DNA of 19,748 nt, taken from the NCBI GenBank assembly GCA_965178635.1, contig CBCXVT010000025.1, forward strand, positions 1-19,748. Reading direction: 5' to 3'. This stretch comes from GCA-2733415 sp965178635. GTDB lineage: Bacteria; Bacteroidota; Bacteroidia; Flavobacteriales; Flavobacteriaceae. The notes beneath the pieces were generated by a model. The model was not told the origin of the DNA. It did no database searches and worked only from the letters and a program-made list of their open reading frames with translations. Shown piece after piece: positions 14,928-19,748 of the stretch (positions are counted from its first letter, which is position 1; the number at the start of each line of letters is the position of its first letter). Both the position numbers and the translations under genes were made by a program.

Positions 14928-15386
14928 TTATAAGGTTATTGATGTTGTGTTTTTAATGCTCGTAATTACGAAAGTACTACGTGTGCTACCAATATGCTCG
15001 AGTGTAGTCAATTTTGTCACCATAAACTCCCTATAAGCATCCATGTCTTTTACCAAAATTTTAAGTAAGTAATCATAATCTCCGGTGATATTAAAGCACT
15101 CTAACACTTCATCTATTTTTCTGACTTCCGTCTCAAATTTTGTTAAATAAGCTTTAGAGTGTTTTTCTAGTTTAATTCTACATAAAACCATAAAATTTTT
15201 CTCTACTTTACTTTTATCTACAAGAGCAACATATTTTGTAATAACCTTATCACGTTCTAAACGCTTTATACGTTCATACACAGCTGTCACAGATAATCCG
15301 GTTTTATTAGAGATCTCCTTTGTGGTTTGCTTAGCATCCATTTGTAGCAAATGCACTATTTGTTTATCTATCGTATCAAAATTCAT
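14928..15386 (-). CDS. Lrp/AsnC-family transcriptional regulator
   Basis: This is a feast/famine regulator that binds DNA as a dimer or octamer and usually senses an amino acid. The 152 residues are of normal length. Residues 1-55 are the winged helix-turn-helix (IDKQIVHLLQMDAKQTTKEI, then recognition helix SVTAVYERIKRLERDKVITKY). Residues about 65-145 are the RAM ligand-binding domain, including VLECFNITGDYDYLLKILVKDMDAY and the closing IGSTRSTFVITSIKNT, typical of this family. It is divergent from the flavoprotein/PLP-enzyme/OsmC operon across 154 nt and is the obvious candidate regulator of it. A TAATTTTG -7 box (15414-15421) lies 28 nt upstream. The effector is unknown, though the neighbouring PLP enzyme makes a sulfur amino acid plausible. 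Confidence 0.92.
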   Translation of the reverse strand: MNFDTIDKQIVHLLQMDAKQTTKEISNKTGLSVTAVYERIKRLERDKVITKYVALVDKSKVEKNFMVLCRIKLEKHSKAYLTKFETEVRKIDEVLECFNITGDYDYLLKILVKDMDAYREFMVTKLTTLEHIGSTRSTFVITSIKNTTSITL

Positions 15387-15413
15387 AACGGAAAATTTTT
15401 CAGTTGATTATAG

Positions 15414-15421
15414 CAAAATTA
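15414..15421 (-). promoter_or_regulatory. Candidate -7 box for the Lrp gene
   Basis: The minus strand reads TAATTTTG, an exact TAnnTTTG match, 27 nt upstream of the ATG at 15386. The same 8-mer recurs in this intergenic region at 15478-15485 (minus) and 15515-15522 (plus). Confidence 0.5.
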
Positions 15422-15476
15422 CTGTTTTCAAATATTACAACCTACAATACTCATATTTAATAGTTTTATTTTCTAC

Positions 15477-15523
15477 AAAATTACATTTAACATAAAAGTA
15501 ATCCTATTATAGCTTAATTTTGT
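15477..15523. promoter_or_regulatory. Plus-strand -7 box and 9-bp inverted repeat upstream of the flavoprotein operon
   Basis: TAATTTTG (15515-15522) is an exact -7 match, 18 nt before the ATG at 15541. Together with the next T it forms one arm of an inverted repeat with ACAAAATTA at 15477-15485 (9 bp, 29 nt between arms). The location between a regulator and its probable target suggests an operator, but the arms coincide with promoter-like words that are common in AT-rich sequence. Confidence 0.4.
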
Positions 15524-15540
15524 AATTATAAAAACTATTT

Positions 15541-16614
15541 ATGACGGATTACATAATTATTGGAGCTGGACAAGCGGGATTAGCAATTGCATACTATTTA
15601 AATAAACAGAATTTAAATTATTTAATAGTAGATGCTAACTCTGAAACTGGTGCGCCATGGTTAAAAAGATGGGACTCATTAAGATTATTCACCCCCTCAG
15701 AATTTAACAACCTTCCTGGTATGAAGTTCCCTCATAAAAAGGGGCACTATGCTAACAAATATGAAGTTGCAGATTATTTAAAGGCTTATGTGAAAAAGTT
15801 TAATATACCAATTGAATTCAACCATAAAATCACGTCTTTAAAAAAAGAGAATGGTATCTTTAAGTTAAACAGTGACACAAAAGAATTTGAAGCAAAAAAT
15901 GTTATTGTTGCTACAGGACCTTTTCATAAGCCATTTACACCAAAATGTCACACCAAAATATCTGATGATATTTTACAAATACATAGTGAACACTACAAAA
16001 GTCCAAATCAATTACAAAATGGAAACACCTTAGTTGTTGGTGCTGGCGATTCTGGTGTCCAAATTTTGAATGAAATTTCCAAAACTGATAGAACAGTTTA
16101 TTTTTCTGGAAATACTAACATCAGTTCTATTCCTCAAGAAATCTTAGGAAAAACATTATGGTGGTGGTTCAGTAGAGTTGGTTTTTTATCTGCTCATAAA
16201 TATTCATGGATTGGTAAAAAACTTAGTACTGGCGGACAACCGGTTATTGGTACAGATGTAAAAACACTATTCAAAAAAGATAATGTTGTTTGTGTTGGTA
16301 GAACACTTGATGCCAATAAAACAACTATTGAATTTGAAAAACAAAATATTGATGACATCAAAAATATTGTATGGGCAACAGGTTTTAAACCCAACTTTCA
16401 ATGGATAGAAGGTATCGAATTAGATGATAGCCACTACCCCAAAAACTACAGAGGAGTTGGTGAGATTGATGGTCTATACTTCTTAGGATTACCCTGGCTT
16501 TACACTAGAGGATCTGCAACATTAGGAGGAGTTAAAAAAGATGCAAAATACATGAGTAAACATATTTCAAAAAAAGAAAAATTAACAAAAAAAGACGTTC
16601 CAATTGTAAATTAA
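15541..16614 (+). CDS. FAD/NAD(P)-binding monooxygenase-like flavoprotein (COG2072 type)
   Basis: This 357-residue soluble two-dinucleotide-domain flavoprotein is of the flavin-monooxygenase / CzcO-like group. It has FAD-binding GAGQAG (8-13), the characteristic APWLKRWDSLRLFTPSEFNNLPG segment, VIVATGPFHKP (121-131), a second Rossmann motif VVGAGDSG (165-172) for NADPH, and IVWATGFKPNF near the C-terminus. The short HSEHYKSP stretch (148-155) sits where FMO-type enzymes have their fingerprint. The WDSLRLF region recalls ArsO-type flavoproteins, but no arsenic genes are nearby. It is first in an operon with the PLP enzyme (21 nt gap) and OsmC-like gene. A substrate that is a thiol or sulfide is inferred from these neighbours only. 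Confidence 0.82.
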   Translation: MTDYIIIGAGQAGLAIAYYLNKQNLNYLIVDANSETGAPWLKRWDSLRLFTPSEFNNLPGMKFPHKKGHYANKYEVADYLKAYVKKFNIPIEFNHKITSLKKENGIFKLNSDTKEFEAKNVIVATGPFHKPFTPKCHTKISDDILQIHSEHYKSPNQLQNGNTLVVGAGDSGVQILNEISKTDRTVYFSGNTNISSIPQEILGKTLWWWFSRVGFLSAHKYSWIGKKLSTGGQPVIGTDVKTLFKKDNVVCVGRTLDANKTTIEFEKQNIDDIKNIVWATGFKPNFQWIEGIELDDSHYPKNYRGVGEIDGLYFLGLPWLYTRGSATLGGVKKDAKYMSKHISKKEKLTKKDVPIVN

Positions 16615-16635
16615 TAAGTTGTTCAAACTTCAACT

Positions 16636-17931
16636 ATGAAAAAGAGTTATCAAAACATCGAGGACAAAAGACAAAACGGTTCTGTTTGGTTTAATGATTT
16701 AAAACGCAAACGTGAATCTGGTCCAAAACTACAAAACAAGCGCTATAAAGCGTTTGGCGATAGTACAAAGTCTGTTCATTCTGGACAATATGACGACCCA
16801 AAAACAGGTGCTTTGGGTACCCCCATTTTTCAATGCTCTACATTTTATTTAAATGATGCTTCATATGAAGCTATTGAGGAAGGGCGTGGAAGAGATGAAA
16901 TGATTTATACCCGATATGGCAATCCTTCTCAATGGAGTGTTCAAGAAAAAATATCTTCCTTAGAAAATGCCGAAAGTTCCATTGTATTCTCATCTGGTAT
17001 GGCGGCAATTTCTTCAACATTATTAGCAATACTTGATAAAGGAAGTCATGTAGTATCTTCAAGAGACATTTATGGCGGTACTTACAATTTTTTATATGAA
17101 GATTTAGACCGTTATGGGATGTCTGTAACATTTACTTCCCCAACTGACATAGATGATATTGAAAACGCTATTCAAGAAAACACTAAAGTATTATACTTTG
17201 AAGCGTTAACCAATCCGCTTTTAAAAATTGTCCCTATTAAAGAATTAGTCGCATTAGGGAAAAAACACAACCTTAGAGTAATTATTGACAATACGTTTTT
17301 AACACCATATAATGTTAAAATGCTTGATTTAGGTGTTGATTTAGTAGTTAACTCTGCTACAAAATATTTAAATGGACATTCTGATTTAATTGGAGGAACC
17401 GTATCTGGCTCAAGAAAATTGGTAGATAGAATTTGGCCTCAGCTATTAAAAAATGGAGGATCAATGGATCCTCATGCCTGCTTTTTATTAGAACGTAGTT
17501 TAAAAACTTTTGCATTACGTATGAGGACTCATAATAGTAATGCATTAGAACTAGCAACATATTTAGAAAATCATCCAAAAATTAATAACGTATACTATCC
17601 TGGCTTAGCTTCTCATAAACAGCATGAACTAGCTATAAATTTATTAAAAGGAAAAAACTCTGGTGTAATTAGCTTTGAGATTAAAGGTGGCGATGCAATG
17701 GCTCATGCGTTATTAAACAACCTACAATTACCAAAAGAAGCAACCAGTCTAGGAGGTGTAGAAAGTTTAATTTCATTACCCTACAACACCTCTCAAGCCT
17801 CTTTAACTAAAGAACAGCAAAAAGCAATAGGAATTAATGACGGGTTAGTCCGTTTATCAGTAGGTGTTGAAGACATTGAGGACTTGATAACAGATTTTGA
17901 ACAAGCAATTAATAATATTTTTAAAAACTAA
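16636..17931 (+). CDS. Cys/Met-metabolism PLP enzyme (cystathionine gamma-synthase / methionine gamma-lyase family)
   Basis: This fold-type I PLP enzyme acts at the gamma carbon of sulfur amino acids. Of 431 residues, the first 40 are a charged extension not usual in the family; the core starts at GDSTKSVHSGQ. The marks are YTRYGNP, SSGMAAISSTLLA, the PLP-side DNTF (Asp218), the Schiff-base Lys243 in NSATKYLNGHSD, SMDPHACFLLERSLKT and SLGGVESLISLP. Reaction-deciding positions are mixed: YGGTY (Gly148) resembles cystathionine enzymes, while methionine gamma-lyase has Cys (YGCT) there. The residue before SLGG is Thr370, where I recall Glu in cystathionine gamma-synthase/lyase and Val in methionine gamma-lyase. 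So synthase, lyase and sulfhydrylase all remain possible. It is the middle gene of the operon, 5 nt before the OsmC-like gene. Confidence 0.88.
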   Translation: MKKSYQNIEDKRQNGSVWFNDLKRKRESGPKLQNKRYKAFGDSTKSVHSGQYDDPKTGALGTPIFQCSTFYLNDASYEAIEEGRGRDEMIYTRYGNPSQWSVQEKISSLENAESSIVFSSGMAAISSTLLAILDKGSHVVSSRDIYGGTYNFLYEDLDRYGMSVTFTSPTDIDDIENAIQENTKVLYFEALTNPLLKIVPIKELVALGKKHNLRVIIDNTFLTPYNVKMLDLGVDLVVNSATKYLNGHSDLIGGTVSGSRKLVDRIWPQLLKNGGSMDPHACFLLERSLKTFALRMRTHNSNALELATYLENHPKINNVYYPGLASHKQHELAINLLKGKNSGVISFEIKGGDAMAHALLNNLQLPKEATSLGGVESLISLPYNTSQASLTKEQQKAIGINDGLVRLSVGVEDIEDLITDFEQAINNIFKN

Positions 17932-17936
17932 TAACT

Positions 17937-18473
17937 ATGTTAAATAACATAAATATAGCAGGACTTAGCGAATACGCTAACGAAGTAAAAGAAAACGACA
18001 TAGAAAGTAGAACTACTTATGGTGTAAAATTAAATTGGGAAAGCGGCACAAAAACCAGAGTAAAAACAAAAAACATCCTTTTTGGAAACCATAAGATTAT
18101 ACGTGATTTTGAGTTTATTATAGATGAACCTACACAATTTTTAGGGGTAAATTCAGCACCAAATCCTGCTGAATATATGTTAGGAGGATTAGCTGGATGC
18201 ATGGCAGTTACATTTATGGCGGGCGCTACAGCAATGAACATAGAAGTAGATCAGTTACAGTTAGAAGTTGATGGTGAACTAGATTTAAAAGGTTTTTTAG
18301 GCCTAGAAGGGAACTCTTGTGTTGGGTTTCCAGAATTAAAATTTATTTTTCATGTTAAAGGAAATGGTACTCAAGAACAGTATCAAAACCTTATGGATAG
18401 AGTTACTAAACACTCCCCTAACTTCAATACCATACAAAATGAGGTTAAAATGATTGGCGAACTAAGAAACTAA
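17937..18473 (+). CDS. OsmC-like protein lacking the second active-site cysteine
   Basis: This is a 178-residue OsmC/Ohr-superfamily protein. Classical members are thiol peroxidases that use two cysteines. The N-terminal strand region (about 25-65, YGVKLNWESGTKTRVK) and the buried helix with PAEYMLGGLAGCMAVT are typical and hold Cys88 in the peroxidatic position. The second site, usually a Cys-Pro following His, reads HSPNFNTI (Ser160-Pro161), so the resolving cysteine is replaced by serine. Cys128 (GNSCVGFP) is the only other cysteine and is elsewhere in the chain. One-cysteine OsmC-like subfamilies exist and may not be peroxidases. It is the last gene of the operon, starting 5 nt after the PLP enzyme stop, hence probably translationally coupled. 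A terminator follows at 18491. Confidence 0.85.
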   Translation: MLNNINIAGLSEYANEVKENDIESRTTYGVKLNWESGTKTRVKTKNILFGNHKIIRDFEFIIDEPTQFLGVNSAPNPAEYMLGGLAGCMAVTFMAGATAMNIEVDQLQLEVDGELDLKGFLGLEGNSCVGFPELKFIFHVKGNGTQEQYQNLMDRVTKHSPNFNTIQNEVKMIGELRN

Positions 18474-18490
18474 ATAGCACTTGTAATCTA

Positions 18491-18520
18491 AAAAAGCCTG
18501 ACTACTTAGTCAGGCTTTTT
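18491..18520. terminator. Bidirectional terminator after the OsmC-like gene
   Basis: AAAAAGCCTGACT (18491-18503) pairs with AGTCAGGCTTTTT (18508-18520) around ACTT. U-tracts run in both directions, serving the OsmC-like operon (plus) and the PepSY-like gene (minus, stop at 18541). Confidence 0.9.
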
Positions 18521-18540
18521 AATTTTATTTATCATAGGGT

Positions 18541-19065
18541 TTATCCACGTATAATTTCGCCGTTTTCATCAACAACAACTCTACGTAGTATCTTGTTTTT
18601 CCTCATGATGATTTTATATCGTTTTCTTTTGACTTCTCCAGATTTTTGAACATACACAAACTTATCACTTTTTAAACTCCATTCTGGAAATTTCTTAGCT
18701 AAACTTAGTCTAACTTTCTCAGGAATTCTAACATTTTTGAAACGCTCTACAACTGATAATAATTTACCTCTTTCATCAAATGTGGCAGCCAAAACACCAT
18801 CTTCTACTTCAAATAAAATATAATATGACTCAGTTCCATCAAATTCTTTATCAATGTTATAAGAGATAAATGAACTTTCCAATGCCAAAACTCTACTATC
18901 TGGATTTTTATTGTCAGGGTAGTATACAGAAAACTCTTCACCAGCTTTCTTCAATACTACTGCTGGTAATTCACCAGATTCATATAACTCATCAAATTTT
19001 TTTTCTTGTGCAAATACTGGAGAAATTAACCCCAAAATTAGCAAATACATACAAAATGTTCTCAT
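18541..19065 (-). CDS. Exported PepSY-like (DUF2874-type) protein, paralog 1
   Basis: This small exported protein has 175 residues from the ATG at 19065. The first 20 residues, MRTFCMYLLILGLISPVFAQ, form a clear Sec signal peptide with an A-Q cleavage point and no lipobox. The second half carries the pattern of PepSY-like/DUF2874 repeats: ATFDERGKLLSVVERFKNVRIP, then EKVRLSLAKKFPEWSLKSDKFVYV, then YKIIMRKNKILRRVVVDENGEII. Such domains are periplasmic and of unknown role. A longer frame to 19101 would start with TTG and put 12 residues before the signal peptide, so I reject it. It is followed downstream by a shared terminator and lies 3' of a close paralog at 19367. Related flavobacterial proteins are, I believe, sometimes labelled nicotinate-nucleotide adenylyltransferase, which this sequence does not support. 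Confidence 0.78.
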   Translation of the reverse strand: MRTFCMYLLILGLISPVFAQEKKFDELYESGELPAVVLKKAGEEFSVYYPDNKNPDSRVLALESSFISYNIDKEFDGTESYYILFEVEDGVLAATFDERGKLLSVVERFKNVRIPEKVRLSLAKKFPEWSLKSDKFVYVQKSGEVKRKRYKIIMRKNKILRRVVVDENGEIIRG

Positions 19066-19366
19066 AATACTTCGTTTTTTGATTGATAATATTACGCCCA
19101 ACTCTCTAATTGAAAATTTTACGCAAACAACATATAAGTAATATTTTGGGAATGTTAGAATTCACTCTAATTTTAGAGTACTTAAGTTATGTGAAATTAC
19201 TAATTATTTACGCTTTTTAGTGTTAACAAAAACACAATAAATTATATTTTAACATTCATTAACACTCTGATTACAACACTTTTAAAACAAAAAAAGAAGA
19301 GTTCTTTTCACAAAACTCTTCTTTTTATATTGTTATTGGTTATAAAATAAAAACTTCAGTAAGTAG
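19066..19366. other. Intergenic region between the two PepSY-like paralogs
   Basis: I see no gene in this 301-nt stretch. It holds a terminator for the upstream paralog (19291-19326), an inverted repeat ACTCTAA/TTAGAGT (19164-19179, 2-nt spacer), and a longer-spaced pair GTGTTAA/TTAACAC (19220-19226 and 19259-19265). No exact -33/-7 promoter for paralog 1 was found. Confidence 0.6.
19291..19326 (-). terminator. Terminator of PepSY-like paralog 2
   Basis: AAAAAGAAGAGTT (19291-19303) pairs with AACTCTTCTTTTT (19314-19326) around a 10-nt loop, 40 nt past the paralog 2 stop codon. It separates the two paralogs transcriptionally, implying independent promoters. Confidence 0.85.
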
Positions 19367-19748
19367 TTAACCTCTAATCACTTCTCCTAATTCATTTACT
19401 ACTAAACGTTTTATTTTATTATCTTTTTTCATTATAATTTTATATTCTTTCTTTTTTATTTCTCCGTTTTTCTGAACATATAAAAATTTATCTTTCACAA
19501 GGCTCCACTCTGGATACTTAGTCGCTAAGTTTAACCTTACCTTTTCCGGTAATTTAACGTTGTCAAACCTTTCAACAACTGACAACAACTTTCCTTTGTC
19601 ATTAAATGTTGCTGATAATATTCCACCTTCAACTTCTAGCACCAATAAATAAGAATCGTGTCCTTCAAAATCTTTTCCCAAATTATAAGATATAAACGAG
19701 CTTTCTAGTTCAATAACTCTACTATCCGGATTTGAATTATCTGGATAA
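19367..19748 (-). CDS. PepSY-like protein, paralog 2, 5' end cut by window edge
   Basis: The minus-strand frame is open from the stop at 19367 to the right edge and has no credible start inside the window, so the N-terminus (expected signal peptide) lies beyond it. The readable 127 codons begin YPDNSNPDSRVIELESSFIS and align without a gap, apart from one residue, to paralog 1, with about two thirds of residues identical by eye. Shared blocks include LESSFISYN, GKLLSVVERF, NV..PEKVRL and YKIIM. A TTG codon at 19681 could be mistaken for the start, but homology continues upstream of it. The function is unknown; two neighbouring copies suggest a recent-to-intermediate tandem duplication. Confidence 0.8.
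   Translation of the reverse strand, partial: YPDNSNPDSRVIELESSFISYNLGKDFEGHDSYLLVLEVEGGILSATFNDKGKLLSVVERFDNVKLPEKVRLNLATKYPEWSLVKDKFLYVQKNGEIKKKEYKIIMKKDNKIKRLVVNELGEVIRG

Noticed and set aside
19066..19101. A twelve-residue extension of PepSY-like paralog 1 from TTG at 19101
   Set aside because: It would place charged residues before a well-formed signal peptide that starts at the ATG at 19065.
1..19748. Mobile element, prophage, defence island or CRISPR array
   Set aside because: No transposase, integrase, terminal repeats, spaced direct repeats or defence-type genes were seen; gene content is core-like.

Overview
The window looks like chromosomal core from a low-GC member of the Flavobacteriaceae (Bacteroidota). 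Three things point there. First, the protein families are typical of that group: the long flavobacterial NusB, a PUR-type DUF3276 protein, a Leu/Phe/Val dehydrogenase, a fused cyclophilin-FKBP isomerase and PepSY-like secreted proteins. Second, many genes have a Bacteroidota -7 element (TAnnTTTG) 10-60 nt upstream, with Shine-Dalgarno sequences mostly absent. Third, UUA dominates the leucine codons, matching two copies of tRNA-Leu(UAA). I see no phage, insertion sequence, CRISPR array or integration scar.

Layout. 1-2033 (minus): nusB, cut by the left edge, preceded by an amino-acid dehydrogenase. 2176-4383 (plus): an ABC exporter half-transporter and a PUR-type nucleic-acid-binding protein. 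4440-6457: a CsaA-like tRNA-binding protein (minus), a thioredoxin-fold protein (plus) and the tRNA hydroxylase TrhO (minus), separated by strong hairpin terminators. 6644-8198: a CorA-type Mg2+ channel (plus) convergent with an unknown lipoprotein (minus). 8244-8707 (minus): a tRNA-Gly / tRNA-Leu / tRNA-Leu cluster with its own promoter and a terminator between the two identical tRNA-Leu copies. 8816-9748 (minus): a two-domain prolyl isomerase. 9890-13339 (plus): a multi-spanning acetyltransferase-like membrane protein with no ATG at its conserved N-terminus, then a class A penicillin-binding protein. 13432-14829 (minus): dihydrolipoyl dehydrogenase. 14928-18473: an Lrp/AsnC regulator divergent from a three-gene operon (flavin monooxygenase-like, Cys/Met-metabolism PLP enzyme, OsmC-like). 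18541-19748 (minus): two tandem paralogous PepSY-like exported proteins, the second cut by the right edge.

How they work together. Much of the window is housekeeping: RNA metabolism and translation (nusB, csaA-like, trhO, tRNAs), envelope and transport (ABC exporter, CorA, PBP, membrane acyltransferase) and central metabolism (lpdA, Leu dehydrogenase). The one block that looks like a dedicated pathway is 14928-18473. An Lrp-family regulator facing a gamma-family PLP enzyme resembles the known mdeR-mdeA arrangement for methionine gamma-lyase in Pseudomonas. The added flavoprotein and one-cysteine OsmC-like protein suggest a sulfur-amino-acid or thiol handling module, but its chemistry cannot be settled from sequence alone. 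The most concrete single anomaly is the acetyltransferase-like gene at 9890, whose conserved N-terminus continues upstream of the first ATG to an ATC codon placed just below a consensus -7 box.
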